Positions 22,101-31,386 of a DNA stretch of 64,000 nucleotides are shown here, in pieces. Position numbers and translations under genes: made by a program. Origin of the DNA: CAWEHU01 sp963808965 (lineage in GTDB: Bacteria > Pseudomonadota > Alphaproteobacteria > Acetobacterales > Acetobacteraceae); contig CAWEHU010000029.1 in assembly GCA_963808965.1 (NCBI GenBank), positions 124,001 to 188,000 on the forward strand, read 5' to 3'. Position 1 is the first letter of the stretch. Every line of letters begins with the position of its first letter. A model generated the notes under the pieces. The model did not search any database. It was not told the DNA's origin and saw nothing but the letters and a program-made list of their open reading frames with translations.

Positions 22101-24031
22101 GGGCAAATCCTCCCTCGAAATGCGCGACCGCAGCGGGATCGGCCGCAATCTCTCCAGTCGCCCGCAGCTCGAAATCCTGTACCCAAAGCGGGCGCGGCGC
22201 GCCTTGCGGACGAGTCTCGAACGGGATTTCCGTGATGACACGGAACCCGAAATTCTCGAGCATCGGTAGGACGTCGCTCAGGGTCAGAGGTTCGCCGCTG
22301 TGAAACGTGCGAAGGCGGAGCGCGCCGGCCGTGCCTACTTCCATCGAAAGGCCGACTGGTTGACCGGCGAGCACCGCCTCCATCCGGGCGATGTCACGGA
22401 CCGCCGCGGCGGCGCCCGTTCGTTCGGCGTAGTTGCTCGGGAACGCCTCGCCGTAGCGGCGCAGCAGCCTATCTGCAATGTGCGGATCGTGCGCGTGCGA
22501 CAAGGCCTCGCCGAGCCGGTCGGCCCAGCTTCGCCCGGCTTCGACCAGCCGCTGCTCGAGCGCCGCATGGTCCACCTCGGGAACGCTGCCCGGCGTGGTG
22601 CCAATAATGAAGTGGATGCGCGCCAGCACGGACTCGTCCAAATGGGTCGCCTCGGAAACGAGCGTCCCGGCGAACGCCTCCGTCAAAATCGCGCCCATCC
22701 TACGGCGGACCGCCGTGCTGTAGCGGTCGCGCGGCACGTAGACGAGGCAGCTTACAAAGCGGCCGAATTGATCGGAGCGCAAGAATAGCGCGATGCGCTG
22801 CCGCTCCTGGAGATTGAGGATGCCGACCGCCGTGGCAAGAAGCTCGTTCTCATCGAACTGGAACAGCTCGTCACGCGGGAAGCTGTCCAGGATATGCTGG
22901 AGCTCCTTCGCATCGTGGCCCTCTGGCGTGAACCCCGAGCGATCGATGACATGCTTCACCTTGCGCCGCAGAATGGGAACGGATTGCAGGGGACGCATGT
23001 AGGACTGCGACGTGAACAGGCCGAGAAACAGCTTCTGCCCGACCACCGAGCCCGCATCGTTGAAGATTTTGATGCTGATCGTGTCCATCTGTGCCCGGCG
23101 ATGCACGGTGGACTGCCGGGTGGACTTGGAGACCGTCAGGACCTCTTGTGAACTCCATGAACGGCTTGAGCCCCGGCGACATCGCCGCCAGATTGCGCAG
23201 GCCATCGAATACCAGGTACTCCTCGTCTCGCAGCAGACCGAGGCCGGAACCTGGAAGGATCGACAATACCTCGTTCTCGATCCGGTATTCGCGATAGCCG
23301 AGGAATGTGAAGTTGCGGTCCGCAAGCCAGCTCAGGAAGGCGGAGACTTCGGCAGCTTGGGCGGCGCCCACCGGCGAGCGGGCGATGTCCTGCGCGATCC
23401 GCTCAGCCTTGGCCTTCATCAGCTCGTAGTCGACCACCGTCGCCCGGACATCGGCGAGCACCGCTTCGAGATCGTCGGCAATCGCCCAACGGGTCGCCTC
23501 GTCGACCACTCCGGCGATCTCGACTTGCATCACCGACTCCCGCGCACCGTCCCCGCCCTGGGGCACAAGGCGCAGGAGCTTGCCGGATGGCGCGCGCTCC
23601 ACGGTCAGGACGGGATGAATCACGAGATTGACCACGAGATTCCGCGCGTTCAGCGCCAAGGTGACGCTGTCCACCAAAAAAGGCATGTCGTCATTTACGA
23701 TCTGCACTACGGTCCGGCCGGCGCACCAAGCATGGCCGTGCTGCTGTGGGTCGAGCACGCGCAGCTTCGGCCGCCCGGGACGGCGTTCCTGCAACAGCTC
23801 CCACAAAGAGGCAGCCGCGTGCAGCAGATCATCCTGGCTGCGGGGCAGCAAATCCTCCGGGGGCACGTTCCGATACAGTGCCCGGACGAAGCCGCTATCG
23901 GTCTTGCGCGGGGTGCCCGCGGCGACCCCGGCGATCGCATCAATCAAGGTCAGCTTGTCGCTTTCCGTGTGCGGACGCACAAGAACCTCCCGTTCGCGCA
24001 TTCGGCCGGACTTAAGCCGCCGGCGCCTCAT
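19195..24031 (-). CDS. gdhB: NAD-dependent glutamate dehydrogenase, large (~1,600 aa) type, one frame break
   Basis: About 1,611 residues when read across a break near 23147, matching the ~1,600-residue bacterial NAD-GDH family. The N-terminal regulatory half includes VDSVTLALNARNL, FLSWLADRNFTFLGYREY and STVHRRAQMDTISIKIFN. The catalytic half carries RVARGGLRWSDRKEDFRTEILGL, VPVGSKGGFVVKRPP and GVGDMSGDVFGNGMLLS, followed by the helical C-terminus. Dropping one base in ACAAGAGG joins FMEFTEVLTVSKSTRQ. It oxidises glutamate to 2-oxoglutarate and ammonia, a catabolic role. ATG 24031 is used; ATG 24001 is possible and neither has a strong ribosome site. It is divergent from a glutamate-type transporter. 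Confidence 0.92.
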
Positions 24032-24227
24032 TTGTCGGCTTACTGGCCGAGGCTATGGACTTGGCGCCGCGAACGATCGCAGCGCCGCCAAGGGCCAGCG
24101 CTCCCGGAGCGTACAGGACAGAAAGGGTCCGCGCAAAGACTCCCTGCTGGTTTTTTTTGCAAATCGGGATCCCGGGTGTATCGTTCTGGCTAAAGGCTCG
24201 GTCACTCGGGCCGGGGGAGGAACCGTC
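24032..24227. promoter_or_regulatory. divergent control region between gdhB and the symporter gene
   Basis: 196 bases without a gene. On the plus strand a T8 run (24151-24158) leads into TTGCAA (24157-24162), then 16 bases, then TATCGT (24179-24184), a possible promoter for the symporter. The spacer holds the perfect 10-base palindrome CGGGATCCCG (24165-24174), which could be an operator. The symporter's ribosome site GGGGGAGG is at 24213-24220. No convincing minus-strand promoter for gdhB was seen. All of this is by eye. Confidence 0.35.
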
Positions 24228-25496
24228 ATGCGCGCGCAGAGGCTTACGACCATCATCCTGATTGGTATGGTGCTCGGAATCATTGTCGGAGCTATTTGCC
24301 ATCAGGTCTGGCCTGATCCGGCCACCAACACGGCAATCGCCGGCTACATCTCGCTCCTGAGCGACATATTTCTGCGTCTGGTTAAGATGATCATTGCCCC
24401 GCTGGTGTTCACGACGCTGGTCGCGGGAATAGCCCATATGGGAGACACGGGTGCGGTCGGACGCATCGGCCTCAAGGCCATGCTCTGGTTCGTGACCGCA
24501 TCGTTGGTCTCCTTGCTGCTCGGTCTCCTGCTGGCGCACGTCCTGGCCCCGGGCTCCAATCTGAACCTCCCCATCCCGGACGCGAACGCCGCGACCAACC
24601 TGAAGGTCGCGTCCCTGTCGCTCAAGGATTTCGTGACGCATCTTGTGCCGCGCTCGATATTCGAGGCGATGGCGAACAACGAGATCCTGCAGATCGTCAT
24701 TTTCTCGCTGTTTACCGGCATCGCTTGCGCGGCGCTCGGGGAGAAGGCGAAAGGCTTCGTGCACCTAATCGAGGAAGGCGTTCACGTCATCCTCCGGATC
24801 ACCGACTACGTCATGAAGATGGCGCCCATCGCGGTGTTTGCTTCGATGGCGGCCATCGTGACGACTCAGGGTCTCGGCATCCTGCTGACCTACGGCAAGT
24901 TCGTCGGCTCGTTCTATTTCGGTCTGGTCGCCCTCTGGTGTCTTCTGGTCCTGGTCGGTTTCCTTATCCTTGGTCCCCGGGTCAGGCAGCTTCTGCGGTT
25001 GGTGCGCGAGCCGTTCCTCATTGCCTTCAGCACCGCAAGCAGCGAAGCCGCGTATCCGAGGCTGCTTGAGAGGCTGGAGGAATTCGGCATCTCGGAGAAG
25101 ATCATCAGCTTCGTGCTGCCGCTGGGTTATTCGTTCAATCTCGACGGCTCGATGATGTACTCCACGTTTGCCGTTCTCTTCATCGCACAGGCCTACAACG
25201 TCGACCTCTCGCTCGCCCAGCAAATCACCATGCTGCTGATGCTGATGGTCACCAGCAAGGGAATGGCCGGCGTTCCGCGTGCCTCGCTCGTGGTTATCGC
25301 GGCCACGCTGAGCATGTTCAATCTTCCCGAAGCGGGGCTGCTGCTGATCATCGGCGTCGACCAGTTCCTCGACATGGGTCGGTCCGCCACCAACGTGATC
25401 GGCAACTCGCTGGCGACGGCGGTGGTCGCGAAATGGGAGGGCGAAAGGATGGAGACGCCCGAGCTGGAGACGGAGCTCAGACCGCAACCGGTTTGA
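24228..25496 (+). CDS. dicarboxylate/amino acid:cation symporter (GltP/DctA family)
   Basis: 422 residues from ATG 24228, fixed by GGGGGAGG seven bases upstream. Hydrophobic segments run through most of the chain. The signature regions are LFLRLVKMIIAPLVFTTLVAGIAHMG near the N-terminus, the serine-rich hairpin IAFSTASSEAAYPRLLERL, PLGYSFNLDGSMMY, the TSKGMAGVPRAS loop and the C-terminal DQFLDMGRSATNVIGNSLA. These place it in the SDF family, which moves glutamate, aspartate or C4-dicarboxylates with H+ or Na+. The neighbouring glutamate dehydrogenase and Glu/Asp-type binding protein make glutamate the likeliest substrate. Confidence 0.9.
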   Translation: MRAQRLTTIILIGMVLGIIVGAICHQVWPDPATNTAIAGYISLLSDIFLRLVKMIIAPLVFTTLVAGIAHMGDTGAVGRIGLKAMLWFVTASLVSLLLGLLLAHVLAPGSNLNLPIPDANAATNLKVASLSLKDFVTHLVPRSIFEAMANNEILQIVIFSLFTGIACAALGEKAKGFVHLIEEGVHVILRITDYVMKMAPIAVFASMAAIVTTQGLGILLTYGKFVGSFYFGLVALWCLLVLVGFLILGPRVRQLLRLVREPFLIAFSTASSEAAYPRLLERLEEFGISEKIISFVLPLGYSFNLDGSMMYSTFAVLFIAQAYNVDLSLAQQITMLLMLMVTSKGMAGVPRASLVVIAATLSMFNLPEAGLLLIIGVDQFLDMGRSATNVIGNSLATAVVAKWEGERMETPELETELRPQPV

Positions 25497-25507
25497 GGTA
25501 CCGGAGC

Positions 25508-26431
25508 ATGCCACGCTCAATTGCGCCTCGCCCCTGGGTGATGCTTTTGGCGGCAGCGCTGATCGTCTTCATGCCGGGAGCTCACGCACAGGAGCAGGAA
25601 CAGGCAGCCGGCGCGCTCACCGGCACCCTCAAGGAGATCCACGATCGCGGAGCCATCATACTGGGCTATCGCGAGAGCTCGCTTCCCTTCTCCTACCTGA
25701 ACCGTCTCCAGCAACCGATCGGTTACTCGCTCGATCTCTGCGGCGAGATCGTCGACGATGTCTCCGCGGCGCTGGACCGGATGCCCGTAAAGATCATCTA
25801 CAAGCCAGTCACCGCGGACAACCGCATCGACCTGGTCCGCTCCGGTGCCATAGATCTGGAGTGCGGCTCGACCACGAGCAATTATGATCGCCGGAAGCAG
25901 GTGGGGTTCTCGCCGATCTTCTTCGTGGCCGGGACCAAACTTCTGGTACGTCGCAATTCCCCGGTCCACTCCTATCGAGACCTCGCGGGCCGCACCGTCG
26001 TCGTAACGGCGGGCACGACCAACGCGGCGGCGATCCGCGCATTATCGGACAAGCAGAACCTCGGGATTCGCATCGTTACGACGCCCGACCACGCGCAATC
26101 CTTCGATCTGCTCGCGGCCGGGAAGGCGGACGCGTTCGCCACCGACGACGTACTGCTGTACGGCATAATCGCCGCCGCGAAGAACGGCCGCGACTTTCAT
26201 GTGGTCGGGGATTACCTGTCGTACGATCCCTACGGCCTGATGTATCGCAAGGACGACCCTGCCTTTGCCGCGGTCGTCGAGCACACCTTCGCCCGGCTCG
26301 CCGCAGACCGCCAGCTCACCGACCTCTACAACAAGTGGTTCCTCAAGCGCCTGCCCACTGGAGAAACCCTGAACCTGCCCATGAGCCCGCAGCTGCAGGA
26401 AATTTTTCGGGTGCTCGGCGAACCCGAATAG
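25508..26431 (+). CDS. GltI-like periplasmic amino-acid-binding protein
   Basis: 307 residues with a signal peptide (PWVMLLAAALIVFMPGAHA) and a type II periplasmic-binding fold: GTLKEIHDRGAIILGYRESSLPFSYL at the mature start, then LVRSGAIDLECGSTTSNYDR and DAFATDDVLLYG. SGxIDxECGSTT with the ligand-binding region resembles the glutamate/aspartate receptor GltI. It follows the symporter gene by 11 bases, so it is co-transcribed. No ABC permease or ATPase genes follow in the window, so it either works with an unlinked transporter or has a sensing role. Confidence 0.85.
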   Translation: MPRSIAPRPWVMLLAAALIVFMPGAHAQEQEQAAGALTGTLKEIHDRGAIILGYRESSLPFSYLNRLQQPIGYSLDLCGEIVDDVSAALDRMPVKIIYKPVTADNRIDLVRSGAIDLECGSTTSNYDRRKQVGFSPIFFVAGTKLLVRRNSPVHSYRDLAGRTVVVTAGTTNAAAIRALSDKQNLGIRIVTTPDHAQSFDLLAAGKADAFATDDVLLYGIIAAAKNGRDFHVVGDYLSYDPYGLMYRKDDPAFAAVVEHTFARLAADRQLTDLYNKWFLKRLPTGETLNLPMSPQLQEIFRVLGEPE

Positions 26432-26527
26432 TATCCTACGCGCGCTCAATGCAGTCTCCGGGGCGGTTCCGGTTTGACGGCGAACCAGTGCTAAGATCGG
26501 CGAACAAGATCAGGGAAACCAGCCGAC

Positions 26528-27790
26528 ATGCCTCCCGCGCCGACCCCACACGCACCTCTTGCCCGGTCCGCGATGGCCTACGTCCTCGCCGGGGGACGCG
26601 GCAGCCGGCTTCTGGAGCTGACCGACAAACGCGCCAAGCCAGCGGTCTTTTTTGGCGGAACGGCGCGCATCATCGACTTCGCTCTGTCCAATGCGCTCAA
26701 TTCCGGCATCCGCCGGATCGGGGTCGCGACGCAGTACAAGGCGCACAGCCTGATCCGCCATCTCCAGCGCGGCTGGACGTTTCTCCGGCCGGAGCGTAAC
26801 GAAAGCTTCGACATCCTGCCGGCCAGCCAGCGCGTATCGGAGACCGCGTGGTACGCGGGAACGGCAGACGCCGTATTCCAGAACATCGACATCATCGAAA
26901 GCTACGACCCGCAGTACATCGTGTTGCTGGCGGGCGATCATGTCTACAAGATGGATTACGAGCCGATGCTGCAGCAGCACGTCGACGCAAGCGCCGACGT
27001 GACGGTCGGCTGCATCGAGGTGCCGCGCGCCGAGGCGACTGGCTTCGGCGTGATGCACGTGGACGAGCAGGACAGGTTGATTTCATTTCTCGAAAAACCC
27101 GCCGACCCGCCGGGGATGCCGGACAAGCCGGACATGGCGCTCGCCAGCATGGGCATCTATGTCTTCGAAACGCGTTTCCTCTTCGACCAGCTTCGTCGCG
27201 ATGCCGCCGATCCCACTTCCAGCCGCGATTTCGGCAAGGATCTCATCCCCTACATCGTGCGGAATGGCAAGGCGGTGGCGCACCGGTTCTCTCGCTCTTG
27301 CGTAAGGACCAACGAGGAAGCGGAGGCGTATTGGCGCGATGTGGGGACGGTGGACGCCTACTGGGAGGCGAACATCGATCTGACCGACATCTTGCCCGCA
27401 TTGGATCTCTACGACCATGACTGGCCGATCTGGACCGACCCGGGCGTCGTGCCGCCCGCGAAATTCGTTCACGACGAGAGTTTCCGGCGGGGATCGGCGA
27501 TCGGTTCGATGATCGCCGGCGGCTGCATCGTCTCGGGCACCTCGGTACACCGCTCGATGCTGTTCACCGGCGTGCGCGTCCATTCCTACGGGCGCATCGA
27601 AAACGCGGTGATTTTGCCAGACGCGAAGATCGGCTCCTTCGCGCGATTGGCGAACGTGGTGATCGATCGTGGCGTGCGCATCCCCGAGCGGCTTGTCGTC
27701 GGAGAGGACCCGGAGCTGGACCAGAGGCGTTTCCGGCGCACTGCCCGGGGCATTTGCCTCATCACACAGCCGATGATCGACGCACTCTAG
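26528..27790 (+). CDS. glgC: glucose-1-phosphate adenylyltransferase (ADP-glucose pyrophosphorylase)
   Basis: 420 residues, intact. The nucleotidyltransferase motif [27 protein letters not shown] is at residues 18-44, the [33 protein letters not shown] region follows (here [10 protein letters not shown]), and [15 protein letters not shown] is the active-site region. The C-terminal left-handed beta helix ([30 protein letters not shown]) provides allosteric contacts. It makes ADP-glucose, the committed step of bacterial glycogen synthesis, and glgA follows after 10 bases. Confidence 0.95.
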   Translation: [420 protein letters not shown]

Positions 27791-27800
27791 GCGGAGTAGC

Positions 27801-29242
27801 GTGACCCGCGTTCTCTCGGTCGCGTCGGAGCTCTATCCGCTCGTGAAAACGGGGGGGCTCGCCGATGTCGCCGGCGCGCTGCCCGCGGCTTTGGCCGCGG
27901 AAGGCGTCGCGATCCGCTCACTTCTTCCCGGTTATCCGGCGGTGATGAACGCGCTACGCGCGCCGGATCAGGTGCACGAGTTCCGGGATTCTGTTTGGCG
28001 GTCCCGCGCGGCTGCTCGCCGGACACGCGGCGGGTCTCGACCTCTTCATCATCGACGCGCCGCACCTTTTCGCACGGCCCGGCAGCCCCTATGCCGGTCC
28101 GGACGGGACGGATTGGCCGGACAACGCCTTCCGCTTCGCCGCCCTCGGTCGCGTGGCGGCCGAGATCGGGCGCGGGCTCGTGAGCGGCTTCGTGCCCGAC
28201 GTCGTGCACGCGCACGACTGGCAGGCGGGATTGGCGCCCGCTTATCTGCATTACGGCAGCGGTGAGCGGCCCGGCACGGTGATGACCGTGCATAATCTGG
28301 CTTTCCAGGGCAAGTTTCCCGCGGCCCTCCTCGAGAATCTCGGCTTGCCGCGGGCCGCCTACTCGATCGAGGGCGTCGAGTATTATGGTACGATCGGGTT
28401 CCTGAAAGCCGGGCTACGCCTCGCCGACCGCATCACGACGGTATCTCCGACCTACGCGGCCGAGATCCGGACCGATGCAGGCGGGATGGGACTCGCGGGC
28501 TTGTTGCGCGCGCGCGGCTCCGCCCTTTCGGGCGTGCTCAACGGTATCGACGAAACCACCTGGAACCCCACCACAGACCCGCATCTGCAGGCGGCTTTCG
28601 ACGCCGAGCGCATCGAGGCCCGTGGTGTGAACAAGGCCGCGCTGCAAAAGCGGCTCGGCCTCACCCCTGATCCGGAAGTCTTGCTCCTCGGCGTGATTAC
28701 CCGGCTGACCTGGCAGAAGGGCATGGATGTGCTGCTCCAGGCGGTTCCGGCGATAACCGCTGTAGGCGCGCAACTCGCGCATCCTCGGCTCCGGCGAGCC
28801 CGCCCTGGAGCACGGATTTGCCGCGGCCGTTTCCGGCTACCCGGGCCGGATCGGTGTCAGGCTCGGCTACGACGAGCCGCTCGCGCACCTGATCCAGGGC
28901 GGGTGCGATGCTCTGGTGGTACCCTCCCGGTTCGAGCCATGCGGGCTCACCCAGTTATGCGCCCTCCGTTACGGTGCGCTGCCCATCGTCGCGCGTGTGG
29001 GCGGCTTGAACGACACCGTGATCGACGCGAACGAGATGGCGCTGGCCGCGGGCGTGGCGACCGGGTTTCAGTTCGCGCCCGTCGACTCCGACTCGCTCGC
29101 GCTGGCGGTCGCGCGAACGGACGCGGTCTGGCGCGATCGAGCCCTTTGGCGGCGGCTTCAGCGCAACGCCATGAGCGCGCCGGTGGGGTGGGCGCGTCCG
29201 AGCCGGCAATATGCCGCTCTGTATCGCAGTCTAGCCCGCTAA
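27801..29242 (+). CDS. glgA: glycogen synthase (ADP-glucose type, GT5), two frame breaks
   Basis: About 479 residues when corrected, the usual GlgA length. The ADP-glucose-binding KTGGLADV is at residues 16-23. The second segment has VVHAHDWQAGLAPAYLHY, TVHNLAFQGKFP, VLNGIDETTWNP and ITRLTWQKGMDVLL. The third has ILGSGEPALEHGFAAA, VVPSRFEPCGLTQLCALRYGALPIVARVGGL, the C-terminal catalytic motif. Breaks near 27990 (an extra T in GATTCTG) and 28780 (an extra C) each need one base removed. The gene extends glucan chains from ADP-glucose. Its end overlaps the convergent hypothetical gene by 12 bases. No glgB branching enzyme is nearby. Confidence 0.9.
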
Positions 29243-30334
29243 GGCGGCCACCCGCAGCTCCGGACCCGCCGGCAACGTGTATTCGGTCCCGCCACGCGGC
29301 GTCAGCAGCACGCAATCGATCTCCGCGACGGAGCCTTCGCCGTCGCGCGTCAAATACCCGATCACCTCGGCGCCTCGTACAAGACCGGTTGCGGCCGCAG
29401 CAAGCTCCCGTGGGCTCGAAACCCCGATCCGATCGTGCGCCTTGTCCCATCGCTGGCCCATGCCGGGCCGCAGCGACTCGCGGTCGGTGGCGGTCAGTTG
29501 CGTCCAGTGGTCTTCCGCCAATCCGTCCACCATCGCTTCCACGGTGGCCCGGCCTGAACCCTGGGCGATGACAACGGTTCGGTTGGACTTCCAGATCGCC
29601 TCGTAATCCCGTTCGAGCCGCGAAGCGAAGTGCAACTGGCCCCCGATTCCCTTCCAAAGCCGGAGCGCGACCAGGACGGGAACGCCGGTCGCGGGACAGC
29701 ACATGCCGACAGTGAGGAACAGATCCGAGGCCCTCCGCCAGTCGCGCGACAGGGCGCCGATCACGGCCCGGCCGCACAAATCGGGCGCGTGCCGGAGCGC
29801 CTCGGCGACGGACGGCTTGGTCACGAGTTCCGGAAGCCCCGGCGCCCGCTCCCGCCACACGGCTCTACCAAACGCCTCGGCCCGTTCGCCGCCGCGGCAA
29901 TGAGGCGCACGCTCCAACTCAGCAAGCAGCGATTCGAGGCCTATCCCGGAGCCCGAATTCAAGTCTAGCGCGGATTCCAGAACATCATCGGCGACCTCGG
30001 CCAGAACCGCGGCGTCCGCTTCGGGGAGGCCATCGGTTCCGGGTGTGGTCAACGGCTGGTCGAGCGCGCTCAAGACCGCTTCGGCCAGAGCTTCCGGGCT
30101 GCCTTCGGCCGCGACGGATTCCAGGGCGCGCTCGAGCCGGAGGGAAAGGCGGGAGACGGGAATGCCGAACACGGCGAACGGCCCGGAGGCCATCATGGCG
30201 GCGGGAACCGTTCCGCGCAGCCGGAGGAGCTTGACCTCTTGTCCCGTCGAGCGCGCTTCGCCGCCGCGAAAAACGTGGCGGTCGCTGGCCAGGGCCAAGG
30301 CGTAGCTATTCCCGATCGCGACCTGGATTGTCAT
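29231..30334 (-). CDS. hypothetical protein with a proteasome-like (Ntn-hydrolase) N-terminus
   Basis: 367 residues, intact. I do not recognise a named family with certainty. The first 70 residues (TIQVAIGNSYALALASDRHVFRGG, EVKLLRLRGTVPAAMMASGPFAVFGIPVSRL) resemble the opening beta-sandwich of HslV/20S-type Ntn-hydrolases, where a self-recognising 'ALASD' strand is followed by a Lys-containing strand. However, the chain starts MTIQ, with no exposed N-terminal Thr or Ser expected. The remainder is mostly helical with a Cys pair (GMCCPATG). It has its own intergenic region with a strong inverted repeat. Role unknown. Confidence 0.6.
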   Translation of the reverse strand: MTIQVAIGNSYALALASDRHVFRGGEARSTGQEVKLLRLRGTVPAAMMASGPFAVFGIPVSRLSLRLERALESVAAEGSPEALAEAVLSALDQPLTTPGTDGLPEADAAVLAEVADDVLESALDLNSGSGIGLESLLAELERAPHCRGGERAEAFGRAVWRERAPGLPELVTKPSVAEALRHAPDLCGRAVIGALSRDWRRASDLFLTVGMCCPATGVPVLVALRLWKGIGGQLHFASRLERDYEAIWKSNRTVVIAQGSGRATVEAMVDGLAEDHWTQLTATDRESLRPGMGQRWDKAHDRIGVSSPRELAAAATGLVRGAEVIGYLTRDGEGSVAEIDCVLLTPRGGTEYTLPAGPELRVAALAG

Positions 30335-30353
30335 CGGAGACCAGATTGCATTT

Positions 30354-30371
30354 CCTCACGTATATGTGAGG
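30354..30371. promoter_or_regulatory. inverted repeat, candidate operator of the 30334 gene
   Basis: CCTCACGTATATGTGAGG has perfect 6-base arms (CCTCAC/GTGAGG) around a near-palindromic GTATAT centre. On the minus strand a TATTAA -10-like box lies directly beside it (30377-30372) and the ATG of the hypothetical gene is 20 bases downstream. A repressor bound here would block that promoter. The nearest regulator gene on the same strand is the XRE gene 1 kb away, but a link is only a guess. Confidence 0.5.
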
Positions 30372-30459
30372 TTAATACACAGGTCTTTGCTCACAAGCCA
30401 GCCAGATTTTTGCAGTGCACAATCGAGAAAGGGAGCCGGAAAGGGAACGCGAACGGCCT

Positions 30460-30840
30460 CTAGATGGATTCCTTCAGTTCCTTGGCTGCTCGGAATGCCA
30501 CCTTCTTGCTGGCCTTGATCTTGATCGCTTCCCCGGTCGCAGGATTGCGTCCCATGCGCGCGGCACGCTTCTTCACTTGAAGGATGCCAAGGCCGCCGAT
30601 CCGGATGCGGTCGCCCTTCCGCAGATGCTTGACCACCAAGTCGATCATGTTGCTCAGGATCGCATCCGCCTGCCGCTTCGGCATTTCGTGGTCTTCAGCG
30701 ATCTGGGCCGCGATATGCCGCAACGTGACCGTGGACGCGGTGGCCGCTCCCTTCGTGGAGGCCGCCCCTTTTGCCGCCGGCTTGGCTGCTGCGGCCCGAG
30801 GGCTCTTGCTTGCGCCGGTGGACGCCTTTTTTGCTGCCAT
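30460..30840 (-). CDS. HU-family DNA-binding protein with Lys/Ala-rich N-terminal tail
   Basis: 126 residues from ATG 30840. The C-terminal ~85 residues form the HU/IHF fold: AEDHEMPKRQADAILSNMIDLVVKHLRKGDRIRIGGLGILQVKKRAARMGRNPATGEAIKIKASKKVAFRAAKELKE, with the GRNPxTGE DNA-intercalating arm. The first ~38 residues are a histone-H1-like tail of Lys, Ala, Ser and Thr, which should bind DNA non-specifically. It bends and compacts chromosomal DNA. A longer open frame upstream has no convincing start. The gene is the nearest upstream neighbour of the hypothetical gene at 29231, 125 bases away. Confidence 0.9.
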   Translation of the reverse strand: MAAKKASTGASKSPRAAAAKPAAKGAASTKGAATASTVTLRHIAAQIAEDHEMPKRQADAILSNMIDLVVKHLRKGDRIRIGGLGILQVKKRAARMGRNPATGEAIKIKASKKVAFRAAKELKESI

Positions 30841-31011
30841 AACTTGCCGACTCGCTGTTCGGAGGTTCCGGGTCGTGGCAACAGAATCACGGTTCCCAGG
30901 AGAGAACAAGAGATTCCGTCGCGAACAGGCCGGTTTTCGCTACCGGGCGGGACAATCCGCGCGCTTGGCGCGACCCGAGCGCGCCGCGGACTTCGCCAAC
31001 GGCTCGACTGC

Positions 31012-31269
31012 CTAACCCTTGCTGCTGGGCGGAGGACCGAAGGGGGGTGCGAAAAAGCGCGCGAATGCCTCCCGGAATTGCTCCGGATTCTGCGGAATGA
31101 ACGGGGACCACAGCTTGAGAATGGCTTCAGGAGACATGCTCGTCGCGGCATCCAGCACTTGTTTCTCGATTCTGGCCATGACCGCCTCCTGCATCGGTTT
31201 CACATTGGGGAGGCCGAAGAAGTTGCGCGCTTCTTCGGGTGTGCAGTCCACTTCGATCTTGATTTTCAC
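31012..31269 (-). CDS. DUF6489-type small protein
   Basis: 85 residues from GTG 31269, with AGGAG ten bases upstream. The sequence is KIKIEVDCTPEEARNFFGLPNVKPMQEAVM, then an amphipathic helix, then SPEAILKLWSPFIPQNPEQFREAFARFF and a Pro/Ser tail. The TPEEARxFxGLPDV motif is typical of a small alphaproteobacterial family without known function. No signal peptide or membrane segment is present. It lies between HU and the XRE regulator on the same strand. Confidence 0.7.
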   Translation of the reverse strand: MKIKIEVDCTPEEARNFFGLPNVKPMQEAVMARIEKQVLDAATSMSPEAILKLWSPFIPQNPEQFREAFARFFAPPFGPPPSSKG

Positions 31270-31386
31270 GGACCGGTTGCTCCTGGCTAATCCAGGCGGA
31301 GCTGGCCGCCTGGCGCGACTACACTTTCAGCCGCGACCAGCCGGCAAACGCAAGGGCGCAATTCGAGTGCCGCGCCAAGCTTGCCG

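Noticed and set aside
27801..29242. glgA as a true pseudogene
   Set aside because: All catalytic motifs are preserved and both breaks are single-base gains like those in other essential-looking genes of the window.
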